From assembly GCA_013397075.1 (NCBI GenBank), contig VWZS01002233.1:497000-560999 (forward strand): a DNA stretch of 64,000 bases, read 5' to 3'. The notes under the pieces were generated by a model, which saw nothing but the letters and a program-made list of their open reading frames with translations, was not told the origin of the DNA and did no database searches. Of this stretch, positions 25,001-40,000 are shown one piece after another. How positions within the stretch are numbered: position 1 is the stretch's first letter; the number at the start of each line of letters is the position of its first letter. This DNA comes from Rhabdornis inornatus (Eukaryota > Chordata > Aves > Passeriformes > Rhabdornithidae). The position numbers and the translations under genes are program-made.

Positions 25001-28000
25001 GGGGAAGACAGAAGGGGGATAGTTTAATGATACTATAATAGTGTAACTGTTTGACAATCACTTACTGAGTAGCTCTTAGGATGTTCTGTGATTAAAAAGT
25101 CATTCTGCTTTATGATTCTGACAAAGTAAAATTAGCCCCCCGGTCTTTCAAGGCTTTAGTGAATAACTACGGATGTGTTTTGTGTGCACATGTGCTCAGG
25201 TTTCCTCATGGATGTGTTTCTCTGTGATTTGATAAATTGATAAGGCAGTAAAAAAAAAATAGGATCAAGAGAATTGATGGTTATTAGAAGTCATTATAAC
25301 AAAATCAGTAAGAGCAAAAAAACTGTATCCACACTGTGAAATAAAACAGACCAGCTAGCATGGCAGAGATCTCTTCCATACAGCTGTAGTGACTTCTCTC
25401 AGAGAGGATAAAAAGAGTGGCTGCATTGATATTGCTTGCTGGGGATGGCCTCTGCCCTGTGCTACCCCCAAACTGTGTCAAGCATTGTGTGAACTATGCC
25501 TGAACTAAAAATGTACCAGGAGCCTTGTCAGCCGCATGGCAGTATGTGGCAATGCTCAAGACTTTGGCACTCTTCCCTTGTTTCTGGTTAAAGTCAGTCT
25601 TCCTAGGGACATGTCTGCTTAAGCTCTCAAAACCCTTGCACAGCCTAAGACTTTCTCAAGTGTGCAGGTTGTCAGGGAGGAAATTCTGTGGTGGGCCAGA
25701 AGGGGGAAATAAGTTGTAAAAACTTTTACTTCAGTGATTGCCAGGAACCTGATCCTGCTTCTGCTGTGCTAACACATAAACTAGCAGCCAGAAACAGGAC
25801 CTTGCTCTCAGAGGGACTGTACAAAGTAGTGGGAAGACAGGCCCAAACATCTTCTTTCAGATGCCTCCACAGCTTGTTTCTTCTTCCTTCATCCCAAATA
25901 ATCCTGCTTATTCTAGGATGAAAAAAAATATTGGTGGACAACCAATAACTTTGGCCCTTTCCAGTCTACTGGCTGCTGTAATCTCTAGGCTGTGATGTCA
26001 GGATTGTGCTTACTGACTTTTCTTCTAGTCTCCTGACACTGGTTTTCTGTCAGCCTATCAGGGTGTGGTCCACCTTGGGGACAGAATTCATTCCATCCCT
26101 GAACAGACTAAGCTGGAAAAACAGAGTTCAAGCATCCTTTTTTCCAGGCAAGTGTGCTAGTGAGTCAGACAGCCTTTGCCATGATTAAAGTCACTTGATC
26201 AATGAACCTTGAGAAAGATTTCTTTTGCTTTTCAAAGTAGTAATTAATTGCCATAATAGTTGCAAAACAAATTTCTTAGTTTATGCTTAGTTGGATAACT
26301 CTATTCTCCATCCCAGGATTTCCAGCTAACCACTTGCACACTGAGAATCTTTTCCTGTTACTCATGTTATGCAACAGGATTGTTCATATTCAACTTCCAA
26401 AGGGTTTCATCCGTGATGCTGAACAGTATTTGAAATCTCTTCTATTCGCCAAAGAAGGCCATGCGTTTAAAGACCCAGATTGTACAATGCAGTTCTAGTA
26501 ATCCTACACGTTACAAGCTTGTTTTTGTCAAATAACATTGTGTTCATTTTGTATTCTTACCCTGGGAATGAACAATTCTGTAAAACAGGTCTTTGAAAAT
26601 AAAACAAAAATCCTGTTAGCAATAATATCTTCTTGCCTTGATCTAATCTTTTCTGTATTTCTTGTGTACTACAAAATCAAATATGGAGCTCTTTTATTGT
26701 TAATCCTCAAAATTCTTTTGGCATTGTGGTAACACCAGTAACTATTTCTTATTTCAGGGGAATGCAACATAAAGACTATGCATCATAGGTAGGACTTTAC
26801 AGCCCTCTTTCAAAGTTGCCAAAACACTCACCTCTTTTTAAACACAGGAAAAAAAATCAGAATAATCACTTCATTGCTATGCAGATTTCATTAAGCTGGA
26901 AAATAGTAGAAACTCTGTAAGATTTTTCTAATAGTTAGGTTTTGTTTGTTTTGAAATAATTGCTCTTAGATGTTAATGTTTCTTTTTATAATGCACGTTT
27001 TTTCACTTAATTTGGGCCAGTTATTTTGACTTATTAAAGTTCATAGAAACATTTAGGTTTACAAGAAGTTATTCTATATTTCTTTTACAATGGTAGTCCA
27101 GAATAACTATTGGTCGCTCTCAGCTGGTCAGTTGAGTAAATAGTGCTTTGGGTTGCTTCACCTATTAGCTCCTTATTTGAATATGCAAAAGGTATGTTAT
27201 TTGGTTTAAAACCAAATAACTACCAAGAGCAACAAGTTCCAGTCTCTCAAGGTTAAAGAAAGGCAAAAAAATATTTATTTCTTCACTTTAATGATTTGTA
27301 TCAGAAAAATAATTCTGTACCATCTGTTGTTTGGGTTTTGGTTTTGGGGTTTTTTTTTAAATGCAATTCTTAATCAGCACTTGAAATTCCTCAATCTCTT
27401 CACTATCTCATTAGGCACAATTTCAATCTTTTTTTGATAGATATTTTTTTCTCTGACAGGGATTAAAACTTCTAATGGCAATACTGGCTAAAGCTTGAAT
27501 AATTACCAGTAGGAAAATACACAGTTTTTAAATACTCTGGTTTTATGTATCTTTTGTAATTCAAGCAATTTTCAAGCAATGTCATCTTCCTTTCATTTCT
27601 TCAGTATGATTAAGATTACAGTGGAATAAACAAGGAGATTCTTTGCCCTGTTTAGTGGCCTTGCTGTCCAGATAGACTTTTTTTAATAGCTTCAGAGAGA
27701 ATTTCCTGTCCAAATCTAGAGTCTGTCCATTTTTTTCAGTATCTGTCTACTTTCTGAGTTCTTGTAGCAGAGATACAGCAGGAATACCTGAATGTACTTG
27801 ATCTCTTCTTGATGTCTTCATTATCACCATTTTGCTTAATTATTCATGTTTGTGCAGATCAACTCTTATATATATTTTAAGAGCTTGGAGAATAGTAACA
27901 TGGTAAGAGTTATCAGTGGGAGTTGTACCATTCAAAATTCTTTTTCAACAAACATATGTGAATTATAGTAAAAGACCAGCTCTAGTGGCATGAACCACAA

Positions 28001-31000
28001 ACTGCTAATGCACTCCCAGGTCCATTTGCATCTGTAGATATATTGAGTATCAGCTGCCTATCATGCAGCCTGTTAGACATTTTGTGATAGCAACACTTCA
28101 GAAATTACCAACCTGATGACAGACAACACCCTGAGAAGTTATTTGAATTTTAATTTTCCTCTACCACCCTATATAATTTGAAACATACCTGCCAGAGAAC
28201 ATTAATTTTCTTAGCCACGATTTGAACTAATGCACATGCATTAGTTAAACTTGCACATGCAGAAACACTTAAACCAGATTTAAATATACAGAGGCCACAC
28301 TCATCCCTCCGTAAAGGAAAAACTTCTCGACAGTGTGCTATGACACAAATAAAAGTCTTAATAAAATCTGACAATTAAAATTCCAGTTGACAAACAGATA
28401 AAAATTAATTGCAGCTATTTAAAAACTGAATAATTGGCATCCATTGGGGATCCACTTATAGCTCCTTTGGCTTCACCAGATCTTTAAATTATCTGAACAT
28501 TTTAAAAAAATCTAGCAAGTGTTTGAGAATACCTACTGGCAGATAGTCCTGTGAGCTCAAAAGACACTGAAGTTTTCGTGTAAAGAAGCAATCATGCCTC
28601 TAAGACCATTCTGCATAAGCAGCAGAAGCACAAACACATCCTCTGACTTGCAGATTTCAGCTCCCTTCCTGAGTCCCTGGAGCAGGAGCACTCTGCACAC
28701 GTGCACAGACCCATGCACACAGAGTGCCGTGCTCCTCGCCCGCCTCTGCGACAATCCCAGCCAAGTTCTGAGCAGTCCCTGCCCCAGGACAGAAGTCAGC
28801 ACACATTCTCAGCCAAGGTCCAGGGACTCAAATGCTAGAAAATCTATATCCCCCACAGTCAGAGGCTTAGTCTTGTAGTCTCAAGTAGTTCCCATTGAAG
28901 TATTCATTCAGATCTAGTATCCCTCCTGTCAGACTGAAGTGCTGCTGCTGCTGTACAGATACAGACACTGTAATTAATTCAATGCTTTAGCACTGCCCCA
29001 TATATAAAGTGTGTGGTTGAACAAGTGCAGTGTCTAAATTACAAATTACAGTTTTAGGCTGGAGATCTAAGTGCTGTGATGAAAGGTGTAAATTAAATAA
29101 TCAGGTTATTGAGCGATGGGACCTTTGTCTGGAAGGTTTACATAGTCATCACTTTTTTCATTAACAACAAGTGATAATTAACAAGATGTGAGTATTAACA
29201 TTAGGTTTAGTCATTAAGGCTTCCAGTTCTGATGCAGAAGCAGATGGAGTGCCTATTTATGAGTCTTATTGCAGGTTAAGTCAACTGCTATGAATTTGTC
29301 TCCCAAATGTGGTAAGGGTATAATTTATTTTCAGCCACAATTAACTTTTTAAAGATTAAAAATTCCTTGGCTCAGTGAAGCATAATGAGTGTATGGCATA
29401 ATATGAGGACAATTTAAGTGCAGCTTTAGATGTGAAAGTCATTACGCTAATTCTTTGTAGCTCAATCTTTTCACAAGCAAATAGGTGACAACGTGACATA
29501 AACCTTATATATGATGGTTATTCACAAGCAGTAGACATTTGGGGGAAGGACACTTTTTGAGTTTGGAGCTTTAGCATCAGACTGCTTGGCATGTTTGGTT
29601 GGTTCAGTTTTTAATAAACACAATACAGCATTTGCTCTTCCCAGCAGACAGGGCCAGACTTTCCAAAGTGTTTAATGAATTGAAGACTTGGGGACTTGCC
29701 TGCATCTCACAGATATTTCACACACAGTTGTGATACTAACCCTTGAGTTTTATGCTAGCATTGAGACAGCCTCTCACACCTCAGCAGCCATTAACTCTGA
29801 TGCTAGAGACTCCAAAATTTAGAAATGCATTCCCAGGTACCTCCTGACTTTGTGCTTGGTCTGCATCCAAAATTCCCACTTCTAAGTAAAACCACATAAC
29901 AGATAGTATTGCTCCAAATATCCCATGCAAAGCCAAGGTTTCTCTGTGAACATCACAAATACGCTTTTAGAGAATTCTAGCTGGACTTCAGATTTAATTG
30001 TCATGTGAATTACCAGAACTATTTTGCATGCCTCGGTTTTCCCTTTTAGGTAGCTGTCTGCTTTTTCTTGTGGTTTAAGAGAATCTGTATTGTACACTGA
30101 TAGAAAATTCCCAACACATTCCAAGAATATGGGCATGTTTCCCAGAGGCTTAATTCAAATAAGCTTACCGAAGTCTTTATCATTTATATTAATGGTTCTG
30201 GAAAGAATGGCAACAGACACATATTCGCTATCTATTTCTCAAAGAAGCCTCAAAATTTGTTTCTGTTTATAGCAATTATATGAGGGTTTTTATGACTGCA
30301 ATGATACAGGAAAGGTACAGAATTTAAAATAACAGTGATTACACAAAGTAACAAACAATCATACAATAGTGGCAGCTAACAGGTTTGAAGAAGCAGAATC
30401 TTGTAAATAGAAAATGAGATTAGTATTTTCATGATGCATATATTTCTTTTTAAATTTAATAATTTGTGAATAGTATTTCAGAGAGATTAAGTGACCCAAA
30501 GTTAAGATTGTTATTAGCATATCTAATCATATGGAGATTTTTTAATTAAAGAGGCTTTGCAATGCTTACAGCAGCAGTTGGTTATTCATTCCTTTGAATA
30601 GCTTAGATTCTTAGCAGATGCTATTCCTATTATCTTCACATCTGGATTACAGCACAGATACAAATAACATTGTGGCTCATAGTTAAGATTGGTTCCATTT
30701 GTGTTCATACTTGAATACTTTGTTTTTGCAACAAAGCTGGCTTCTCCTGGAGTTAGAAATTCCCCTGTTTCTGTCTGTCAGCTTTGGGAAGTCCTCCTTG
30801 GTTAAGGTGTCCCTCAGTGCTGTGATTACATTATGAAAATTTGCTTAGCCCCAGTCACAGTAGTTCTAGAGCCACTGTTTTAGCTGTTACATAGCATGTT
30901 GTCTTTTATTGCATTTCCGTGTCTGCAGTAGCATCTTTCAATTAATTAGCAGAACTGATCTCGAACACTGCTCCATCTTCAGGCTAGCATCATCACATGA

Positions 31001-34000
31001 AAGGGAACAGTAATTATTTAAGCGAATTTGGATGTGTAAGGAAGTGTGGCGTTTTTTGTACATGGAGTTGTGCAGCACTTACAGTAGCTCCTGATGCAGA
31101 GTTTCTCTTTCAGCTGTCACTATGTCTGATGTGTCCTCTATCTTCTGCCTCTGGTATAGGTAAAGATGCATGAACTATGTATTATGCTGAGGTAATGTAG
31201 TATCTTCCTGTTATATACATAATTTGGTGATGTGCTGGGGGAATATTTATATTGTAACAGTAGTATTTGACACTCCATGAAAATTGGTTTTCATAACAAT
31301 GATTTTTCTTTCTGACTCAATAATGCCAGAATTCCAAATCATCTCAGATAATGTTTTGGTGGGATTTTGTTGATTTATTTTTCCTTCCCTTTTTTTTTCA
31401 ATATTTTTGTATTTTTATTCCTCTCTAGGAAATGTTTCCAGACTGCTCATTTTTATTTAGAAGATAATACATCACCTCGAGTGATTTCTGCTCCCCCAGC
31501 TCAAATCTTCCCAGTCTCAGGTATTTCTGGCAACTGTTGTGTGGATTGGTGTTAACTGTTGGAAGATGCTACTTTATATGTGTCAATATGAATTCTTCAT
31601 ATACTATAACACCTGTAAACCAGAGATTTGTAACCTCTCGTACAAATCTGTGTAAACAGGTACACTTGATATTGGCAGACTTGTGTTATTAATAGTCTCT
31701 TCTGTAGGTAACATAGAAGAGAAATATCTTCAGCTTACAGGGTTGCCTCAAGGATACTCGGTGCTTTGTAAGCCATTTTAAGTGTAACCTCATTAGAGTG
31801 GCTGCTCATGTAGCCATCTGAGCTACACTAAATAGCTCTAGAGGATTACACCAGCAACTTATTCTGTTGTATTTCTGCCTTTAATTGGATTTGTCACCTG
31901 TGTATAGAACATGTCCTATTCTTTTTAGCAGTAGGATGAGGATGTGCTTCAGATGTCTGCATTTCATTTGTAACTACAGCATGTTCTTATACTTACATAT
32001 TTTACTAGCATAGTTACTACAGTAAAGTTAAATGAACCTCTCATGAAAATAATACAGAAGTTCAGAATATTATTAGCATCTTCTGATTCTATATCCACGG
32101 CATTTATTTGGAGAAACTGTTTCCTTTCTTTCCTCAAAGTGCATCAGAGAAGTGTGTGCCGCCTTTCAGCTTTTTCAGTATAGAATGAAAAAGATTAATT
32201 TCATTCATCTATTTTAACCAAAAATAGATTAATTCCAAATCAAATACTAAGCCACATTCTTGCCTATGAGACAAGGTTATCTTGTTCCACAAGTAATGTT
32301 TTTGCAAACTGTGCTATTATACAAGGAGCTGGATTTGCATGGAATTACTAAAGGAAGAAAATCAGCCCTTTTGGGAATAACCAGTAAACACATTTAATTA
32401 AATAAATCCCAAACATTGGGCTTCCATTGTAACTGAGTTGTAGACGTCTTCAAATGCATCTTGTACGGATTGCCGCTGTTAAGAGATGCATAACCTTTTA
32501 CTAAAGGGTTAAAAATCAGATCTATGGCTTGATTTCAGAAAACATGATTATGTAAGAATGACAAGCAGCAATCATTACAGAAAATCTCTGCTTTAATTCT
32601 CCATCATTAACTATATTGCACCATAACTGTATAATTTTCTTACCATTTTTCCTAACCAGGTCACCTCAGTGGGAAAATGTTTTCCTGTGTCATAATTGCA
32701 CTTACAGTTATTCTGAGTGCCTAAAATGCTTGTTTTGAAGCTAGAGGTTTGCCTTCTGAAATGGTGATAAATATTAAAGAGAAATTTTTTTCTGCATGAC
32801 TGAAGATACACAAAATATTTTATGGAAAAAGCTGAAAGCATTGAGGAAATAGTTTTATTTTGCATGCAACAGATGTCAAATGAAGAGTTATTTTGTTTTC
32901 TCTTGCACAAGTGTTTCAGCAATGTAATTTTACAATTGTATCTAATTACTAAATACTGGAAAAGAGTGTAAGGCAGGAAGAGTATTTTGCAGCTGCTAAG
33001 TTTAATTCTTATGGCTGTGACCAAAAGCACACTCCGCAGATCTCATTACGTATTAAGTTTTCCTTCCATAGAATTACATATTAGCTTTTCCTTCCTTTCA
33101 TTGGCAGAGATAGGAGATCTGCAGTTATTCACAGAAAATGCAATGGCTCTTCACAGCGCAATTTAAAGATGCATTCAAATAGTAATGAATTACAAAGTAG
33201 GATTCAGATCCACTATCAAACTCTAAGTAGTTTGAAGTGATCCTGCCATCCAGATATAAAATACAATCCTGGGTTCAGAAATGGTTGAACTGGGAGATTT
33301 CCACAGTCAAGGAAACAAAATCCAAGATCTATTTCTCCATTATTGTAATCACTCTTTGGGTCATTTACCTTCTCTTCTGGTTTTTGTGTTTTCATATAAT
33401 TAGGATAAACACTTCATGCCAGGTTTCATCTCCAAAGTGTGAAGATTGTGTTACACATTTGTTCAGCTTCTCTTAGGCTTTACTGGATAAATTCACTTTT
33501 TGTATTCAGATCCAGTCATATAAGTGGAAGACCAGATGGACCTTAGTACAAACCAACAAATTCTTGGTAACTGAAAGCTAAAATTATTAGATGGGCTAAA
33601 TACTGAACATCTGTTGATGTGAATAACAGGTCCTTGTTCGATGTTTCTGGTGTTTTATTCACATATGAAATGGTGATGAAATTACAGATTGTGAAATAAA
33701 CATATTTTTAAACCATGAAATGTTTTTAAAAAACCGAACAAAATTAAGAACCAAAATTAAGTGAAATAATGTCATCCTTTAGCGGATAATTAGCAAACAG
33801 ATGACTTTGTTTACACAGCATATTTGCAGTAAAGAGAAGATTAAAAGTCCCAAAGGTTGTTGATGTAGTTCCTGATGCATATTTTACGCAAGTGGTTTTT
33901 TTTTATTTGTCTAAAGTAAAATGGAGGTGTTACATTAATCACATTTATTCCTCAAGATTTTTTCTGTAGATTTTTTTCTTGGTGGGTAGCCAGAAAGTCT

Positions 34001-37000
34001 TAAACATAAATCTTTAATTTAAACCTTGAAGTACGAAGCCTGATGCGAAAATCTGTGGTCAGGACTGCCATGATCAGACATAAGATTATTATCAATAGGT
34101 TATCATAGAAGCACAAGGAGAGCTGGGAGAAAACTCTGTATGGAAGGTAGTCACTAATGCAGTAAAAGATGAAAATTAATTCCTGTTTCTTTTGGACACC
34201 AATGCAAACATGCAACTGTCAGTTAATATGAAAATACTGGCATAATGCTGCTTTAATTTAGTAGGCTTGGGACTACGTGGTTCATCCATATACTGGATCC
34301 AAGTTCCAGTGCAACACTAATCAGCGTGGAGCATCCAGACAACTCTGCCTAATCACTCCTACTGTATCAGTATTATTCAGAGCTCTGCTCTCTCCTTTTG
34401 AACATCTTGTAGGAAAGAGCTAACCCTTCTATATCTCCTTGACTTCACTGGGAATTTTGTGCTTTCTTCTATTTACAGACAAGCTCAGCATCTTGCAGAA
34501 TCAGCACCTTCTTTTGGGGGGCTTACAGATAGAGCAAGACCTAGGAAGGCATTTTCATTCTCTTCTTTCCAAATAATAATTTAGAAACATACAAGTGTTA
34601 GATAACTATTTTAGGAATGTTAATGGCATCAAAGAATGTTGTATTTTTTGGGGAGTTGCATATCCAAAGTTCATGACAAGAATTTTATTTCAGGATGTTT
34701 TGTGGATTGCCTACATATGAACTTCATTGTATGTCACTGGCTTTTTATTCTACATAAATATATTTTTTGTCTTTTCCCACCCCTAAGATGATGTTGGAGC
34801 AATTCCAATAAAGCATTTTCCCAAACATGTTGCAGATTTACATGCAAGTAATGGTTTTTCTGAAGAATTTGAGGTATGGCTCTATGTCATCTTTTTATTA
34901 GCACATACAAATAATGTTAAGTTTAAATGCCTGCAAACAAAAATTGGGGCATTGGATTTTGACTTGAGCACCAATTTCATGAATGCATGTGAGTGCTTTG
35001 AGCCCAGTATGGAGTTTCTGCATAAAGCCTAGCGAGATTCCTAAAAGCTAACAGGACTGGAATACAAATGGGAATGTTTATTATTGTGATAAAATACTGA
35101 ATAACTGTGTGAATAAACTATGCAAAGGTAGTGCAATGTATGTGGTTTATCAGATACAGTGATAGATCTAAAGCTTTTCAAATACTAATGACAATTGAAT
35201 TTTGCAGAAGCTACCCACATTTGCTTGTTCCATTTACAGAGAAAATAAAATGGAAGTAATAATGAGTACACGTGGCAAGACTTCTGATTAACAGGGGAGC
35301 TAATGTAGTCTTCATATGTGGTAGTGAAAGTTTTACAGTTCCTTTCCTAAAGTATATGGTTTATAAGAGGTATTTCAAAATGTTGAAATGTATACTCTAA
35401 TCATATAATGTTACTATCATCATAGGTAACTAATGATCTTCATTGTTTTTCACACTCATGTATTGCAATCAATTTAAATAAGAATATATTATAATTTAAT
35501 TCACATAAACATTTAAACCCCAAATACTGTAAATAAAGCTGCGCCATTAGCAATTTTTACAAAAGATTTCTAATAAAATCAGTCTGTTGGGGTGGAAACA
35601 AGTATTTTAACAGATCTATATTAATTTAAAATACAATCGTAGTATTCTTGTTGCAAAAACAATAATGAAAGCAAAAATTCAGTTTTGCATCTTAAGGTTT
35701 TGCTTTTGTTTCCCCAGCCAGTATTGTGATCTAGTGGACCAAAAATTCCATGTCCTTCAGATAACCTTATTCATCAGCATTTCTTCTTCAGTTCATTTAA
35801 CATTCAGAATATCCATTTGATTGTGGGACCAAGTTCGTAAATACTTGTGAATGTCCAGTATATATTCATATGTATTACACATGTGTGTATGCACTGATGG
35901 AACTGGACTCCAGCTTGAATAGCTATTAATAACAGCAGATGTTGAAGGACTGCATGTAAATACAATGGATACAAAGTTCTTTTACCATTAGTGAGTACAG
36001 CAATACAGAAATCAGATTGTTCATTCTAAATTTATCTTTTCCTACAATTAATTTTTCCTAAATTGGAGCAATGATCTAAAGACCAAATATAGTGCATGTC
36101 ACTGATCTACAGCTGCACCATCTAAAATATTTCATGCTGGTTTTAACTATTACTAAAAAAAAAAATATCAGTGTCCTCATCATTTCTTGGAGATCATTTT
36201 TTGCTTTATGGACTACCCCAGAAATAGTGTTAAGTTCTTTTCTTTACAGATAGGGACCTTAGAAGACTGGGAAAAACTGAAAAATAGTAATTGTCTTTGC
36301 AGAGTTAGCATATATTTGAAGAGTACAAGGGTGGTTTGGATTTTTGGGGGGAAGGGNAGGTGATTGACATTAAAATTAATTATAAAGGGTGTTGGGAAAC
36401 ATTAGTACTTTTAGTGATGGCAATGTGTTTGCTATTTAAAAGTGTGGACCTTATAAATGCTTGAGTTTCCTGCCAGCTAAAGTAATCAGTAAAATGAATT
36501 AATTTTGAGAGTCTTACAGACTTTGTGCCCGTCTTGTCAAGTCTGTCTCTCTCTTTATAGAATTGTTGACTTTGCTGTGAAACCCCTGGCAGCCTGAGTG
36601 AGGGCTGTAACTCTTTCTTTCCCCAGAGTGCTGTGAGAACTGCACACAGTCCTGCTTCAGTGGAGGTTTTGCAGCTGAATGCAAAGAGAGCAAATGCATT
36701 CCCCAGAGAAACTAATGCATTTATAAGAACACAAAAAATTCCAGTGAACGGTTAAATATATAGATAATCTGGCTAAAGTCTGTGATGTTGCTCATATGTG
36801 CAAGCTTTCATTGGCCTAATATCTAACATTAAAGATTAAGATAGGAAAAGAAATGCCAGCATTTTAACTGGGAAAATTGCCTCGTTTCCTTTAGGAGTTA
36901 TGTCAAAATATTCGGTTTTGTTGTTATTATGGATATATTGCATGACCATAACTGTCTTCCATATAGTAATCGTAATTTATATAAACACTTATCCATTTGT

Positions 37001-40000
37001 TCTGTGCTGTGGAATTTGATTTTTTTTACTTTTTTTGCATTCATTCCCTCATTAGACACTGAAAGAGTTTTATCAGGTAAGGAATTATTTCACTGCATTT
37101 TTTTTAGCAATGAAGTAGTTGTAAAATATCATAGATAATTGGGTATAAGGTTGTGGTTCTTTTCATGCTTGCTTACTGTATTTAAAGACATTTTATGTAT
37201 CTTAAAAATTACTAAAGTGTGACATACTTTTTTTTCAGGAAATCCAGAGCTGTACTGTAGATCTAGGTATTACATCAGACAGCTCTAATCACCCTGAGAA
37301 CAAGAATAAGAATCGATACATAAACATTGTTGCTTGTAAGTAAAGGTATCATTTGTTTTGGGTGAGAAAAAATTATAAACAAGTATAGATTTATATGTTG
37401 TTAGCAGGGGCAAAAATATTTCTACATTGAAACCTCCAGCTACTGTTCAGAAAAGTGCTCCTTGGAGAGGAGTTAGCATCAGATTTCATATTTCTTCAAG
37501 TTAGTCCTCTGGCATTCTGCTGCTTAGGTGAGCATGTGTTAGCAAGATATATTTGTGTCTTCTGCAATGACCCAGAGGGAGTTGGGAGATTTCATTATAA
37601 TGCCATTAGAAAGCCAAAGAAGCTTTGATTGTCAAAATTAATCCATCTTTGATTTAGAATAATGGTGATTTATTGTCTCTATGAGCTTCAAAATCCCTGG
37701 ATACATTTACTGTCATATATAAACATAAGCGTTCTGGTTTTATGTTGTATTATGCCTGGCAACAACGTAATACAGCAGCTTCATTAGCCAGTACACTTGT
37801 TTTCCCATTGCATCTCTCCCCCAGATTTTTCTTCGCTGAAACACATCTATTCAGTTTTATTCATCTCTATTAAGCTATTGTCTCTGCGTTTTCGATCATT
37901 TGGTGGCTCAATACTTTTTTTTAACTCCCTATAGCATGTCAACTTTGTTCTGATTACAAGAAAGCTCAAAATTAAACATGTCTTCAGCATTCAGTGTCAC
38001 TAAAGCTTACTAGAAAAAGGTGACAGAGTCAGCTGTCTGGCAGAAGACAATGTAAACCAGCAACAAGAAATGCCAATCTCCCTCGCTAAAGATGTCTCTA
38101 AAGGGACAAAAACTCAGGGATTTTCCTCTGCCACTGTGTTTGTACCTGATCATACAAAAGGTGCTAGCCCAGGGGTTGTTTTATTAAAGAGCAGTGCAGA
38201 AGCAGCTCAGAGCAGCTGAAGTAGCAAGAATTGTCCTCTATAAATGACTCAAGTGTAGTTCTTACAATCAGTGCAGGCTACAGAACACTTCAGCTCACCC
38301 TGATGCAGTCACTGCTGACTCTTCGGATGACCAGCGTTTTCAAAGTCCCATTGCTCTCCAGAGTCCACTCTTCTAACTTGGAATTAAAGTTCCTCAACAC
38401 TGGTGCCTACTGCCATTTTGAGACATCCCACTGAGCAGACTTGGCTGTCAGGAAACAGGACTTACTGAAGACACCTTTAAAATCAGCAGCTAGAGGCCAC
38501 AGGGGAAGTATGTCACAGTGGCTAAAATGACCCCAGGTGCTGCTGTTCAGGCCACTAGATTCTGAATCCCTTCCAACTTTGGATTAATTTCTTTATTATT
38601 CTGCAAATTCGAATTTTTAATCTGATTCATACCTAAGAAAAGAATATTTGCATATGTGATTGTTACTGTATTTGCCTTACATATTGTAAAAATATATTTC
38701 ATTATTTTTATGAGAAATGATAGAATTCTTACCAAAAATTGCTTATTTTCTCCCTTGTTTTACTGCAGATGATCATACTAGGGTTAAATTAGCACAGCTT
38801 GCTGAAAAGGATGGAAAACTGACTGATTACATTAATGCCAACTACGTCGATGTAAGTGCCTTTTTCTATCCATTAGCCTATTTTTCTGTCAGCCTTTTCT
38901 GTAAAACAATTATGTATGGAGATGAATAAATTTAATTCAAAAAAATTCTAAGTTAAAAAATTCTAAGTTAAAATCTAAGTTAGGCTTACAAACTTAAAGC
39001 AAAGGTAAAATGCCAATTCTTTATTGAATCCATCTTGATATTGTAGCAGCTGCAGTTAAATGAGGGGCATTTTTAAAGAAAAAGTGTCCTGTCACATCTG
39101 AGTCATTTTAGAAGTATATCTCGTCTGAATGGCTAATTCTCCCATCTGAGATAATCTCATGAGAGAAAGATGCCATTTGGCTCAGAGCCTCACCAAGATA
39201 CCATTACCAGTTTTCATAACGTAATTACTTACATGTGAATGATCATGATTCATTTTTTAAACCACATTTGCAACACATGTATGTGTCTCATAATTACTAT
39301 TTGTCAATGTTCTGCCTAAATACTGGCATTTGAACATACATATCCTATTTGTTGGAATGGTAAGCAGGCAACAGTTGTATTCATATGTCATCTGATACCA
39401 CAGGGTTTCTGCAATTTCGATAGTTAAGAATTTAAAAGCACTTAAAAGCTTTTCAGAGTTTTTAAAAATAAATACATAAAATGTCATGTACACCTCCAAA
39501 ACTCCTTTTGCTCATAGACAGAGATTTGACAAGTGTCATTTCTTATATTTCAATTTAGGGCTACAACAAGCCAAAAGCCTACATTGCAGCTCAAGGGCCA
39601 CTAAAATCAACCGCAGAAGATTTCTGGAGAATGATATGGGAACATAATGTGGAAGTTATTGTGATGATAACTAATCTCATTGAGAAAGGAAGGGTATGAG
39701 TATCGTTGTTGTCTATTGTTTTATTTCTCTGATGTTGGTAGATCTACCTGTAGTAAACTCCTGTCTTTCTTTTTAAAATCTGGTTTAGTCAATTATTGAG
39801 CAAAAAGCAATAGTTTTTAGTAGTTGCTTGTACCTGGATTGGCTACAGAAGCATCCAGTTGAGGATTTGTAGCATGAAACTAAAGAAAATATTCAATAAA
39901 TCTTGAAAATACCATATTCTAACCACCAAAAAAAATCTTATACTGAAAAAAAGACTTCTTGTATATAATATGAATGAACAGACTGTAGGTCTTGTGCCAC

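Noticed and set aside
32611..33030. 139-codon minus-strand open frame in PTPRZ1 intron 14
   Set aside because: Composition is driven by AT content (many Lys, Asn, Ile, Leu, Phe), there are no splice or start signals of note and no domain was recognised; consistent with chance.
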